Below, piece after piece: positions 1-5,614 of a stretch of DNA of 20,695 nt (its first letter is position 1; each line of letters starts with the position of its first letter). Position numbers and translations under genes: made by a program. Source of the DNA: a virus; the IMG/VR virus record IMGVR_UViG_3300023301_000143, positions 1 through 20,695 of that record. The stretch is one strand, 5' to 3'. Below the pieces are notes generated by a model. It was not told the origin of the DNA and ran no database searches. It saw only the letters and a list, made by a program, of their open reading frames with translations.

Positions 1-113
1 TCGTACGCCTCATATGCTGTTATCTCTATTGCTTCGTACGCCTCATATGCTGGGTTTTGTATTGCTTCGTATTCTCGCTCTGCTTCGTACCTTTGTTGTT
101 GTGGTGTTTTCAT
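1..113 (-). CDS. Tyr-Glu-Ala repeat protein, 5' part only
   Basis: Leftward gene whose 3' part lies outside the window; 37 codons are visible from the ATG at 113. The peptide begins MKTPQQQRYEAEREYEAIQN and continues with repeated AYEAYEAI units. The repeat is also visible in DNA, where the same 18-mer occurs at 2-19 and 34-51. Composition is Ala/Glu/Tyr-rich and probably helical. Similar 'PAYAEYEAI' repeat proteins occur in phages (recalled, not searched) with no known function. The leader TTAAATAACATAT before the ATG is copied exactly before the next gene. Confidence 0.6.
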   Translation of the reverse strand, partial: MKTPQQQRYEAEREYEAIQNPAYEAYEAIEITAYEAY

Positions 114-127
114 ATATGTTATTTAAT
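107..127. repeat. 21-bp leader repeat, copy 1 of 2
   Basis: The 21 bases at 107-127 are identical to 236-256. Each spans the start codon and A/T-only leader of a leftward gene (starts at 113 and 242). This is probably a duplicated SD-less translation-initiation segment carried by modular genes. Confidence 0.75.
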
Positions 128-242
128 CTTTTAATTGCTTTGCACTCCCATGTTTTTCGCATATTGGTATAGTCTGTCCTCTTTTTTTATGTGCGTACAG
201 TTCAGGTGTGCAGTATGCACAATCTATTATTTCTTTTTTCAT
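123..242 (-). CDS. 39-aa zinc-ribbon-like protein
   Basis: Small leftward ORF of 39 codons starting at 242 with the duplicated A/T leader. The peptide has CAYC near residue 8 and ICEKH near residue 28, giving C-x2-C-x17-C-x2-H, a plausible single zinc site. It is basic and lysine-rich outside the site. It sits between short genes with gaps of 5-9 nt, typical of this operon. Function unknown; nucleic-acid binding is possible from the zinc site alone. Confidence 0.6.
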   Translation of the reverse strand: MKKEIIDCAYCTPELYAHKKRGQTIPICEKHGSAKQLKD

Positions 243-256
243 ATATGTTATTTAAT
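236..256. repeat. 21-bp leader repeat, copy 2 of 2
   Basis: Exact second copy of 107-127, spanning the ATG at 242 and its upstream A/T-rich leader. Confidence 0.75.
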
Positions 257-457
257 TATTTTTTTGTCTTGGATTGAATTTAATTTATGTACCAATCCGT
301 GAACACAATTTTTTACATAAACTAGTTTGTACTGTGTAAGGTCTGTATTGTAATCTTGTCTTTTTAATATTTCATAAACCCTAATTCCTGCTCTAAAATC
401 TTCTACAAATGCTACATGTTTATAAGGACTCCATTTTCTTTTGGTAAATATATTCAT
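248..457 (-). CDS. Hypothetical protein, 69 aa
   Basis: Leftward ORF starting at 457 (MNIFTKRKWSPYKHVAFVED). Basic overall, with no signal peptide, membrane segment or cysteine cluster (one Cys). It ends 5 nt before the start of the 39-aa zinc-ribbon gene and lies 18 nt after the preceding gene. I recognise no family. The compact operon spacing and lack of an overlapping competitor support it as real. Confidence 0.6.
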   Translation of the reverse strand: MNIFTKRKWSPYKHVAFVEDFRAGIRVYEILKRQDYNTDLTQYKLVYVKNCVHGLVHKLNSIQDKKIIK

Positions 458-475
458 TTTTTAAGTAGTAAGTTA

Positions 476-898
476 CTAGCTGTTTATTTTAATTAGTTCT
501 CCAATAAATGTTTTTGTTTCTTCTGATTGGTCGTTAAAGTTGTCTTTGGTTAAGTTCCAATCCATACATATTTGTCCAGTATTTTTAAGACACCAACAAG
601 TCCAGTTTTCTGTGCTATTATTTTCTTCACATCTATTTTTTAGGTCTAATGCCAATAACACCACTGATAGTGTTATAGGGTGTCCGAGGATTGTCTTTAT
701 GTTGTAGCTTCTTCCATCTTCATTTTGCCCATATAAACTAATCTCTCCAGTTTCTGGTGTGTAAGTTTCGACACATTGAACATTGCCATAACCTTGTATT
801 CCAAAGTCTGCATTTACAAATACAGCCATTCCTTTTCCTAAAGCCATAACACTCGGCACTAATTCCTTTATTCTTTTGATTGTTGTTTCGTGGTTCAT
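476..898 (-). CDS. Conserved phage protein with GHPITL motif, 140 aa
   Basis: Leftward gene starting at 898. The N-terminus has IKRIKELVPSVMALGKG and the middle has ILGHPITLSVVLLAL. That pairing ('lvPs-m-l--G' followed by 'iLGrPITL-DVL-A') is a pattern I recall in many phage proteins of unknown function. Residues 90-115 contain several Cys and Trp (NRCEE, WTCWC, ICMDW), less usual for the family. No membrane segment. It follows the 48-aa membrane peptide by 2 nt and belongs to the leftward early operon. Family membership is from recall; the function is unknown. Confidence 0.7.
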   Translation of the reverse strand: MNHETTIKRIKELVPSVMALGKGMAVFVNADFGIQGYGNVQCVETYTPETGEISLYGQNEDGRSYNIKTILGHPITLSVVLLALDLKNRCEENNSTENWTCWCLKNTGQICMDWNLTKDNFNDQSEETKTFIGELIKINS

Positions 899-900
899 AT

Positions 901-1047
901 TTATTTAATTAAGTAAACAAGAAAGTGAGCTAGGAAGTACCCAAAAGCAAATCCTAAGAATATGTATGTGAATGCTACTGCTCGTTTGTCGTTTCGTCTT
1001 TGTTTTAAATATCCTTTTATTTCTGATTCTCTGTTAAAGTTTTTCAT
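901..1047 (-). CDS. 48-aa membrane peptide
   Basis: Leftward ORF starting at 1047 (MKNFNRESEIKGYLKQRRND). A basic N-terminal half is followed by one hydrophobic helix at residues 26-46 (AFTYIFLGFAFGYFLAHFLVY) and a short IK tail. It is predicted to be a single-pass inner-membrane protein with N-in by the positive-inside rule. It ends 2 nt before the 140-aa gene start. Its first 10 codons and leader are duplicated at 1285-1323, where a broken copy remains. Confidence 0.65.
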   Translation of the reverse strand: MKNFNRESEIKGYLKQRRNDKRAVAFTYIFLGFAFGYFLAHFLVYLIK

Positions 1048-1057
1048 GTTTGTTTAT

Positions 1058-1273
1058 TTAATTAATTTCTACCTTATCTTCAATATAGCCAATAATTTTA
1101 CCAAAAGATAAAACCTCACTATTAACAGCAATTGCAGTTGCTTCTAGCTTTTGACCACTTTGTGCCAACTTTGCATTTTCTAAAGTTTGAAAAACCAAAC
1201 TAATTGTGTTACTTTCTTCACTTACTAAATAAACTGTTGATTTATTAAGCTTTGCTTCGTATATTTTTTTCAT
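1058..1273 (-). CDS. Hypothetical protein, 71 aa
   Basis: Leftward ORF starting at 1273 (MKKIYEAKLNKSTVYLVSEE), with a leader of TTAAAAAATAT before the ATG and no Shine-Dalgarno. The protein is soluble, beta-rich in appearance, and lacks cysteines. It may be a small single-domain protein, but I recognise no family. It lies 10 nt before the membrane-peptide gene and follows the broken duplicate of that gene's start. Confidence 0.6.
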   Translation of the reverse strand: MKKIYEAKLNKSTVYLVSEESNTISLVFQTLENAKLAQSGQKLEATAIAVNSEVLSFGKIIGYIEDKVEIN

Positions 1274-1284
1274 ATATTTTTTAA

Positions 1285-1323
1285 TTAGTTTTTAATTTCT
1301 GATTCTCTGTTAAAGTTTTTCAT
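1285..1323 (-). pseudogene. Truncated duplicate of the 48-aa membrane-peptide gene start
   Basis: Reads MKNFNRESEIKN then stop. The first 11 residues equal those of the gene starting at 1047, and the DNA matches over about 28 bases (1020-1047 vs 1296-1323). The membrane helix is absent. It looks like a leftover of a tandem duplication or recombination at the gene start. It could instead be a genuine 12-residue peptide, but nothing favours that. Confidence 0.6.
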
Positions 1324-1329
1324 ATTTAT

Positions 1330-1521
1330 TTATTTTAATGGTAATTCTATTCCCTCCCTTTTAAAGTTTCTTCTTATGTTATTCCAAACATTCCTCTCAT
1401 CACCTTTGCTGAACGATATGGTTGTCATTCCCCCGTTCTTGAGTTTACAAACATAATGGCTATTTGATTGTCTGATTTCAGTACAAAACTCTTCTAGCTT
1501 TTTAAGTACCTTTCTTTTCAT
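1330..1521 (-). CDS. Small HicA-like / dsRBD-fold phage protein
   Basis: Leftward 63-aa ORF from 1521. Residues 18-50 read SNSHYVCKLKNGGMTTISFS and then RNVWNNIRRNFKREGI. The order 'S-x-H-y ... GG .. t-i-s ... N---diRR--r--GI' resembles a phage family related to HicA-type mRNA interferases, in which the His in the SHY motif would be the candidate active residue. HicA proteins are usually 60-80 aa, so the length fits. No HicB-like antitoxin follows: the upstream neighbour (1518-1709) lacks the HicB pattern. Its start overlaps that neighbour's stop by 4 bp (ATGA), implying translational coupling. The RNase assignment is tentative. Confidence 0.5.
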   Translation of the reverse strand: MKRKVLKKLEEFCTEIRQSNSHYVCKLKNGGMTTISFSKGDERNVWNNIRRNFKREGIELPLK

Positions 1522-1709
1522 ATATTCATATGTATTCTAGGATACTTTTGTCTATTTGTTTGTGATGTTGTGTATCCTTTCTCTAATAAAACTTTTTCAA
1601 TGCTCTCTATCACTTCTTCTATCTCCATGACAAATCTCTCTTCGCCTATATGCACTTCACACTTAACTCCTCCCCCTGCATACCCATTATAAAATGTCAG
1701 TTTTGTCAT
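1518..1709 (-). CDS. Hypothetical protein, 63 aa
   Basis: Leftward ORF from 1709 (MTKLTFYNGYAGGGVKCEVH). A short beta-rich N-terminus with an AGGG turn is followed by a helical, acidic EEVIESIEKVLLEKG segment. No recognised family. It overlaps the HicA-like gene by 4 bp, so the two are probably made together. A pairing with the downstream protein is possible, but no antitoxin DNA-binding motif is visible. Confidence 0.55.
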   Translation of the reverse strand: MTKLTFYNGYAGGGVKCEVHIGEERFVMEIEEVIESIEKVLLEKGYTTSQTNRQKYPRIHMNI

Positions 1710-1720
1710 ACATTTTTTAT

Positions 1721-1996
1721 TTATTTAATTAATTCTCCTTGCATTTCTTTGTAAGCCCAAAACTTTCCATTGATATACATGTCTGTTAGGCACTCTTTGT
1801 GATATTCTTTTACTTTTTCATTAACAACCTCCCTCACTCTTTTCATCTCATCTGCTCGAATATCCTCTTCAAATTTTCTTAGTTTATCAACATTTATAGC
1901 ATTGATTGTCCTACCTCTTTCTCCAATCGTGAAGAAAGAAAACTCTTTAACGATTCTTGCTCCTAGTTTTGTAAGTGGTATTTTTTGATGTAGCAT
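1721..1996 (-). CDS. Hypothetical helical protein, 91 aa
   Basis: Leftward ORF from 1996 (MLHQKIPLTKLGARIVKEFS). The first 45 residues are basic with a GERGR turn; residues 45-80 form a charged helix (KLRKFEEDIRADEMKRVREV) that could be a short coiled coil. No membrane segment. It begins 6 nt after the preceding gene, consistent with coupled expression from the promoter at 2291-2318. Family unknown. Confidence 0.6.
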   Translation of the reverse strand: MLHQKIPLTKLGARIVKEFSFFTIGERGRTINAINVDKLRKFEEDIRADEMKRVREVVNEKVKEYHKECLTDMYINGKFWAYKEMQGELIK

Positions 1997-2002
1997 AAAT
2001 AT

Positions 2003-2263
2003 TTATATCGAAAATGTGTCAGTGATTAAATCGTAATACTGGTCAAAAATATCCCTTTCGTAAATTGTGTAATTCTCTTCGTCAGAAAATACTTTTCCTT
2101 TTGTCGCTAACTCTTTTAACATTAATTTATGTGCAAGTTCGCACACTTCATTCATGTAAATCATGTAGTTTCCTGTTTCCAATTTGATAAACTCATGTAA
2201 TTCTCCTGTGCCTGCTAGCTTTTCAATCTCCTTTCGTAGTAGTGTTGTTCCTTTTTTTTCCAT
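2003..2263 (-). CDS. Hypothetical protein, 86 aa, first gene behind early promoter P2
   Basis: Leftward ORF from 2263 (MEKKGTTLLRKEIEKLAGTG). Mostly helical and acidic at the C-terminus (DIFDQYYDLITDTFSI). The predicted transcript start of the promoter at 2291-2318 lies about 20 nt before the ATG, so it is the first gene of the second early leftward unit. The leader is A/U only and lacks a Shine-Dalgarno. Family not recognised. Confidence 0.6.
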   Translation of the reverse strand: MEKKGTTLLRKEIEKLAGTGELHEFIKLETGNYMIYMNEVCELAHKLMLKELATKGKVFSDEENYTIYERDIFDQYYDLITDTFSI

Positions 2264-2290
2264 ACATTTTTTATTTATTTAATAAGTATA

Positions 2291-2318
2291 AGTATATCAG
2301 CGGTGTCGGTGCTGTCAA
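2291..2318 (-). promoter_or_regulatory. Early leftward promoter P2 (sigma70, extended -10)
   Basis: On the minus strand TTGACA (2318-2313), a 16-nt spacer and TATACT (2296-2291), with TGA immediately before the -10 (extended -10). The architecture and much of the sequence match the promoter at 5915-5942 (shared CGACAC in the spacer, TGATATACTTATA at the end). The -35 overlaps the last codons of the 25-aa membrane-peptide gene. Confidence 0.8.
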
Positions 2319-2396
2319 TCAAAAGTTTCGATGATATAGTATCGTCGCTCCGATTAAGATTGCTATAACTATATAGAATATGATGTTGTCAATCAT
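2319..2396 (-). CDS. 25-aa membrane peptide
   Basis: Leftward ORF starting at 2396: MIDNIIFYIVIAILIGATIL plus YHRNF. Almost the whole peptide is one hydrophobic helix with a basic C-terminus, as in tiny phage membrane peptides. Its ATG shares a base with the upstream gene's stop (TAATG), so translation is probably coupled. The stop lies just inside the -35 region of the promoter at 2291-2318. Confidence 0.55.
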   Translation of the reverse strand: MIDNIIFYIVIAILIGATILYHRNF

Positions 2397-2569
2397 TAGT
2401 CGGCAATGTTTAACTCTGCGTCTTTAGTAATATCTCCGTCAATCCTAACGACATACTTTGCTCCTCTTATAACTCCCTCTCTTCCACTCTTCCCGTTATG
2501 CTCCCAATCAATATATGTATCTGTTAAATACTCTGCTCCTCCGCTTGTTTTGTGATGATAAAGTTTCAT
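2396..2569 (-). CDS. Conserved small phage protein (KLYxHKTxGGAEYLTD family)
   Basis: Leftward 57-aa ORF from 2569. It reads MKLYHHKTSGGAEYLTDTYI, then HNGKSGREG and RYVV-type RIDGDITKDAEL. This is a pattern I recall from many gut and environmental phages; no function is known. It is charged and soluble, with no cysteines. It overlaps the next gene by one base (TAATG). Family identity is from recall, but the conserved segments are distinctive. Confidence 0.65.
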   Translation of the reverse strand: MKLYHHKTSGGAEYLTDTYIDWEHNGKSGREGVIRGAKYVVRIDGDITKDAELNIAD

Positions 2570-2581
2570 ATTATTTTTAAG

Positions 2582-2716
2582 TTAGATTCTATCCATGTAA
2601 AATTTATAAAGTGTATCTGCGTACTCGCTCTCTCCGATATAGCTATACGATTCTAAAAATTCTTTTTTTGTAAGTATTAAGAAGTCCTGCATTTTTTCCT
2701 TGTCGTTTATAAACAT
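2582..2716 (-). CDS. Hypothetical protein, 44 aa
   Basis: Leftward ORF from 2716 (MFINDKEKMQDFLILTKKEF) ending YADTLYKFYMDRI. Highly charged and helical, no cysteines. It has the SD-less AAATAAAAAATGTATG start context shared by its neighbours and lies 12 nt before the next gene. It is the last gene with a tandem-hairpin cassette (2741-2793) in its leader. Family unknown. Confidence 0.55.
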   Translation of the reverse strand: MFINDKEKMQDFLILTKKEFLESYSYIGESEYADTLYKFYMDRI

Positions 2717-2740
2717 ACATTTTTTATTTTAATTATTAAA

Positions 2741-2793
2741 CTGTTTTTTCAAACAGTATAGAAAGCATAAAACTTTTATGCTCTCTAACTGGT
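2741..2793 (-). repeat. Tandem-hairpin leader cassette, copy 1
   Basis: On the minus-strand RNA: hairpin 1 GAGAGCAUAA-(AAGUU)-UUAUGCUUUC, then hairpin 2 CUGUUU-GAAA-AAACAG capped by a GNRA tetraloop. It lacks the CTTTATAA flank seen in the other copies. It lies between the stop of the 181-aa gene and the start of the 44-aa gene. Confidence 0.85.
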
Positions 2794-2798
2794 TAAAC

Positions 2799-3344
2799 CT
2801 ACCAACTAGAATGATAAGAATAATCATCACCCTCTTCTTCTAATATTTTTGTAAGCACTTCCACTGTTTCTTCTAAATCTTGTATATAATATTCATCGTA
2901 TTCAGTACCTCCGAAAAAGAAACCGCTCGCTGTTGGTAACAGTTTTACAATTTCTTCTATGTTCAGAATTTTACGAAAGTCAATCTCTCTTGTTTCAAAT
3001 CCATTTTCTCCCATGTGTTCAACTTCTTTCTTGACTGTTACAAAATCCATTTTCTCTAAAATGCTTTTACATGTATCCCTCAATTCAGTTAGCTGTTTAT
3101 GATTGACATCATAATCACCGCAGTCATCTTCTCCGTCTTGTACATTTTGCACAAACCAATTGTGTATCTGATTCGCTTTTCTCCAATAAGCAACCTCCTC
3201 AACTATGTATTTGATTCGCTCTACTTTAATTTTTTCTACTTTTTCACCTCCTTTTAAAATTGTAATATCATGTAACGATTCTTTCGTCATGTGTTCCCAA
3301 TTTTTTACATAACTTTTTTTACTCAAGTACATATCTAATCCCAT
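2799..3344 (-). CDS. Conserved phage protein, MGLDMYL family
   Basis: Leftward 181-aa gene from 3344. It begins MGLDMYLSKKSYVKNWEH, then has AYWRKANQIHNWFVQNVQDG, DDCGDYDV, SGFFFGGTEYDEYYIQD, and ends YSYHSSW. Every one of these blocks is a hallmark of a widespread phage/plasmid hypothetical family that starts MGLDMYL and ends in -SSW (recalled). The conserved WRKANxIHxWFV block suggests a folded enzyme-like core, but no activity is known. The length is typical. A tandem-hairpin cassette precedes it (3362-3421) and another follows its stop. Confidence 0.85.
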   Translation of the reverse strand: MGLDMYLSKKSYVKNWEHMTKESLHDITILKGGEKVEKIKVERIKYIVEEVAYWRKANQIHNWFVQNVQDGEDDCGDYDVNHKQLTELRDTCKSILEKMDFVTVKKEVEHMGENGFETREIDFRKILNIEEIVKLLPTASGFFFGGTEYDEYYIQDLEETVEVLTKILEEEGDDYSYHSSW

Positions 3345-3361
3345 ACATTTTTTATTTTAAT

Positions 3362-3421
3362 TATAAAGCTGTTATTTCTAACAGTATAGAAAGCATAAAA
3401 CTTTTATGCTCTCTAACTGGT
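3362..3421 (-). repeat. Tandem-hairpin leader cassette, copy 2
   Basis: Minus-strand RNA: hairpin 1 as in copy 1; hairpin 2 is CUGUUA-GAAA-UAACAG, so a stem base pair differs from copies 1 and 3 (U-A to A-U) while pairing and the GAAA loop are kept. The cassette begins at the stop codon of the 61-aa gene and ends 17 nt before the ATG at 3344. Confidence 0.85.
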
Positions 3422-3606
3422 TAAAATTTAATCGTCTTCATCTTCCAAAATTCAATAGCTTCCTTAAACTTTGCACGCTCGTAATTTATATCTGCATTCA
3501 GTGAAAATATATCTCCGACTGTGTTTATAAAATTATCTTCTGCTCCTCCTATCTTCACAAACTGAAAATATTCAGTTCCGTTGATTGTAATTGTTTCTAA
3601 TTTCAT
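3421..3606 (-). CDS. Hypothetical protein, 61 aa
   Basis: Leftward ORF; I place the start at 3606 (MKLETITINGTEYFQFVKIG) because it has the A-rich AGGAAAAACAAA context. The longer in-frame reading would begin inside the hairpin at 3621-3655. It ends FKEAIEFWKMKTIKF. It appears beta-rich then helical, with no cysteines in the chosen form. Family not recognised. The leader is unusual: a tandem-hairpin cassette plus a third, longer hairpin. Confidence 0.6.
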   Translation of the reverse strand: MKLETITINGTEYFQFVKIGGAEDNFINTVGDIFSLNADINYERAKFKEAIEFWKMKTIKF

Positions 3607-3620
3607 TTTGTTTTTCCTAA

Positions 3621-3655
3621 CTTGTCCGCACCGCTTTATAAAAAATGCGGACAAG
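3621..3655 (-). promoter_or_regulatory. 10-bp leader hairpin before the 61-aa gene
   Basis: CTTGTCCGCA (3621-3630) and TGCGGACAAG (3646-3655) are perfectly complementary, with a 15-nt A/T-rich loop. It sits between cassette copy 3 and the ATG at 3606. There is no U-run after it on either strand, so it is not a classic terminator; a leader or mRNA-processing role is more likely. Confidence 0.6.
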
Positions 3656-3661
3656 ACAAGA

Positions 3662-3729
3662 TATAAAGCTGTTAAACTGTTTTTTCAAACAGTATAGAAA
3701 GCATAATCTAGTTATGCTCTCTAACTGGT
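3662..3729 (-). repeat. Tandem-hairpin leader cassette, copy 3
   Basis: Minus-strand RNA: hairpin 1 with loop CUAGA, hairpin 2 CUGUUU-GAAA-AAACAG. It carries an extra 9 bases between hairpin 2 and the CTTTATA flank, looking like a partial duplication of the CAG arm. It lies between the stop of the 193-aa gene and the hairpin at 3621-3655. Confidence 0.85.
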
Positions 3730-3733
3730 TAAA

Positions 3734-4315
3734 TTATTTTAAGTATTTTGTTAAGTCTTCATTCTTCCATTCTTCCGGCAGGTATCCGCGTATGTCTTCA
3801 ATGTCATAAAATCCGCAACAACTGTCTTCAACTCCTCCGTCTTCGTCGTATAGTGTAAATCGGTACACTTCACCATTTGCATATTGATTGTATGTATCAA
3901 TCTCGCTTTTTATAACCGCTTCAAAATCTTTTTCTTCTGTTCCTAATTCTTTCCTGCTCTCTTCTGTTACTATATAAAATCCATTGTTAGAATAATCAAA
4001 GCCGTGCCGTTGTCCTAAGCTGTAAGACACTCCGCCATGCTCATATTTTACAACTGGATATATTGCTAAAACTTTTTCCTGTACTTGGTCTTCTACTTCT
4101 TTTTTGATAATCTCCATGTGATTGTCGCAACTCGTTGCTTCTTGTCCTGATTCTCTCACTATGTTTATCAATGTATCGTGGTCATCTGGACTTCTATATT
4201 TATTATCAACTGTGATGAAGTAACCTAAATTGCTCCACTCTCGTGGGCTGTCGATTCCCTCATCGTATTCAATCACTAATTTATTTACTTCTATTTGTTT
4301 CTTAATTGTTTTCAT
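3734..4315 (-). CDS. Conserved phage protein with PREWxNLG ... DSCxGFY pattern, 193 aa
   Basis: Leftward gene from 4315. Residues 20-35 read GIDSPREWSNLGYFITV; the middle has YPVVKYEHGGVSYSLG and NNGFYIVTEESRKELG; the C-terminus has YNQYANGEVYRFTLYDEDGG and EDSCCGFYDIEDI. This ordered set matches a family I know as frequent in phages and plasmids (PREW-NLG, Y-hGG, GfIYV, YdQYl-GdVY-f, DSC-GFyg), always of unknown function. It is soluble and very acidic. Flanked on both sides by tandem-hairpin cassettes. Confidence 0.8.
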   Translation of the reverse strand: MKTIKKQIEVNKLVIEYDEGIDSPREWSNLGYFITVDNKYRSPDDHDTLINIVRESGQEATSCDNHMEIIKKEVEDQVQEKVLAIYPVVKYEHGGVSYSLGQRHGFDYSNNGFYIVTEESRKELGTEEKDFEAVIKSEIDTYNQYANGEVYRFTLYDEDGGVEDSCCGFYDIEDIRGYLPEEWKNEDLTKYLK

Positions 4316-4330
4316 ACATTTGTATTATTT

Positions 4331-4389
4331 TATAAAGCTGATTGTCAATCAGTATTGAAAGCATAATCTAGTTATGCTCTCTAACTGGT
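4331..4389 (-). repeat. Tandem-hairpin leader cassette, copy 4
   Basis: Minus-strand RNA: hairpin 1 GAGAGCAUAA-(CUAGA)-UUAUGCUUUC (10 bp including one G-U), hairpin 2 CUGAUU-GAC-AAUCAG. Flanks are ACCAGUUA at the 5' side and CUUUAUAA at the 3' side. Identical to copies 5 and 7 over 59 bases. Confidence 0.9.
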
Positions 4390-4394
4390 TATAA

Positions 4395-4781
4395 CTAGTA
4401 ACTAGAAACTTTTTTTGTCAATTTGTATTCTTCTTCGTGGTCTTTTACTTCTAAATTTTCCACTAGCTCTGCGATAAATTTAAGTATCTCTCCTTTATTT
4501 GCATAGTATTCTTTTTGGTCGCCTTTGCTAAAATAGGGGTCTTCTAGGTATCGGCTAGGGTTTTTAACATCCATACTATTTTGTAAATCTCTTACAAAAT
4601 CGGCAACATTTTGATACTCGTATTTGAATCCATTAATATCATAATGTGCAATAAATCCGCTCGCTATATTTATAAATTGATATGCTTCCATTGATAAATT
4701 ATCAATGTTTTTTGTTTTTACTACTTTTTCAATGCTCTTGATTATTCCACTCTTGTTTGTCTTCCATTTTTTTACTTCCAT
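4395..4781 (-). CDS. Hypothetical phage protein, 128 aa
   Basis: Leftward gene from 4781 (MEVKKWKTNKSGIIKSIEKV). It has NIDNLSMEAYQFI, GFIAHYDINGFKYEY and NPSRYLEDPYFSKGDQKEYY. The 'NLSm-qynFi--~GGFIAHYni-GF' and 'NP-RY---~F--G-Q--YY' blocks resemble phage proteins I have seen without function. Mostly helical, acidic C-terminus, no membrane segment. It sits between cassette copies 4 and 5. Confidence 0.65.
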   Translation of the reverse strand: MEVKKWKTNKSGIIKSIEKVVKTKNIDNLSMEAYQFINIASGFIAHYDINGFKYEYQNVADFVRDLQNSMDVKNPSRYLEDPYFSKGDQKEYYANKGEILKFIAELVENLEVKDHEEEYKLTKKVSSY

Positions 4782-4797
4782 ACATTTGTAATTATTT

Positions 4798-4856
4798 TAT
4801 AAAGCTGATTGTCAATCAGTATTGAAAGCATAATCTAGTTATGCTCTCTAACTGGT
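4798..4856 (-). repeat. Tandem-hairpin leader cassette, copy 5
   Basis: Same 59-base sequence and fold as copy 4. It sits between the stop of the 96-aa gene and the ATG at 4781. Confidence 0.9.
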
Positions 4857-4861
4857 TATAG

Positions 4862-5152
4862 CTAGCAGTCGCAGTCACGAATGTCATCCTCGCACAACTC
4901 GCAAATTTCTATCTCATAAGCTACGCTCTCTTCTACTTCTTGGTAGTGTCCAAAATCGTGATTATTCCACTTTGACAGTCTAAAATCCTTGTCTTGATAC
5001 TTATCTTTTAAAATTGCAAGCACTTTTTTGTTTTGTGTTTCCATTTTTTCGAGATAGTCTAAGTTTTTTGAAACTGAAACTATTTCACCAACGTTGCAAT
5101 CTTCGAACATTTTGTCATCTATTGACTGCCACTCGTGTATTGTTTTAAACAT
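4862..5152 (-). CDS. Hypothetical protein with Cys-rich C-terminus, 96 aa
   Basis: Leftward gene from 5152 (MFKTIHEWQSIDDKMFEDCN). It contains KWNNHDFGHYQEVEESV, an 'NNHDFG-Y--v' block common in small phage proteins. It ends ICELCEDDIRDCDC: four cysteines in the last 13 residues could bind a metal. Acidic, soluble. No recognised function. Cassette copies 5 and 6 flank it. Confidence 0.65.
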   Translation of the reverse strand: MFKTIHEWQSIDDKMFEDCNVGEIVSVSKNLDYLEKMETQNKKVLAILKDKYQDKDFRLSKWNNHDFGHYQEVEESVAYEIEICELCEDDIRDCDC

Positions 5153-5167
5153 ACATTTGTATTATTT

Positions 5168-5226
5168 TATAAAGCTGATTGTCAATCAGTATTGAAAGCA
5201 TAATCGAGTTATGCTTTCTAACTGGT
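5168..5226 (-). repeat. Tandem-hairpin leader cassette, copy 6
   Basis: Differs from copy 4 at two positions: the loop base (CUCGA instead of CUAGA) and the G of the G-U pair, which is an A here. Hairpin 1 therefore becomes a perfect GAAAGCAUAA / UUAUGCUUUC stem. It starts at the stop of the 52-aa gene and lies 15 nt before the ATG at 5152. Confidence 0.9.
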
Positions 5227-5384
5227 CACTTAATTTCTGTAACTGTAATCCCTAAACCTCTCATAAAATCTACTGCTTTAACTTCTTTTGTAAATTGCAC
5301 TTCTTTGAAAAATCTCATTTCCATAATTGGGACTTGTGTAACTATTTCACCTGTACGAGTGTCTTGATATTGTTTTGATTGCAT
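5226..5384 (-). CDS. Hypothetical protein, 52 aa
   Basis: Leftward ORF from 5384 (MQSKQYQDTRTGEIVTQVPI) continuing MEMRFFKEVQFTKEVKAVDF. The opening 'YqDtrTGEiVtqvpi' suggests a small beta hairpin at the N-terminus. Stop 5226-5228 is immediately followed by cassette copy 6. It starts 2 nt after the end of the 50-aa gene, with no cassette at this junction. Family not recognised. Confidence 0.6.
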   Translation of the reverse strand: MQSKQYQDTRTGEIVTQVPIMEMRFFKEVQFTKEVKAVDFMRGLGITVTEIK

Positions 5385-5386
5385 AT

Positions 5387-5539
5387 TTATTTATTATTAC
5401 TCATCCATTCTGCTAAAATTGCTCTTGCTTCTTTTTTATCAATACCAAATTCTGCCACTAGATAAGGACTTGCACCGAACATGTTGCATTCTCCTGATTC
5501 TCTTAGGTCATTTAAATATTGGTTATGGTCTTCTTCCAT
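5387..5539 (-). CDS. Conserved small phage protein (YLNxLRESGxxNMFGAxPYL)
   Basis: Leftward 50-aa gene from 5539. It reads YLNDLRESGECNMFGASPYL, then AEFGIDKKEARAILAEWM. This is a very widespread small phage family ('YL--LReSG-tNMFGA-pYL--eFgl-~-eAr-iL--WM', recalled). No function is established; its helix-turn pattern could suit a small DNA- or protein-binding fold. Cassette copy 7 forms its leader. Confidence 0.8.
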   Translation of the reverse strand: MEEDHNQYLNDLRESGECNMFGASPYLVAEFGIDKKEARAILAEWMSNNK

Positions 5540-5555
5540 ACATTTGTAATTATTT

Positions 5556-5614
5556 TATAAAGCTGATTGTCAATCAGTATTGAAAGCATAATCTAGTTAT
5601 GCTCTCTAACTGGT
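5556..5614 (-). repeat. Tandem-hairpin leader cassette, copy 7
   Basis: Same 59 bases as copies 4 and 5. Its 5' end begins at the stop codon (TGA, then CCAGTTAG) of the 35-aa membrane-peptide gene and it ends 16 nt before the ATG at 5539. Confidence 0.9.

Noticed and set aside
5168-5226. TTGACA within hairpin 2 of the cassettes as a promoter at each gene
   Set aside because: No -10 at 16-18 nt, and the motif is lost (GAAA loop versions) in copies 1-3 while the pairing is kept. It reflects the RNA stem, not a -35.
2741-5614. Cassette repeats as a CRISPR array or transposable element
   Set aside because: The 'spacers' are whole genes, there are no short uniform spacers, no terminal repeats and no transposase.
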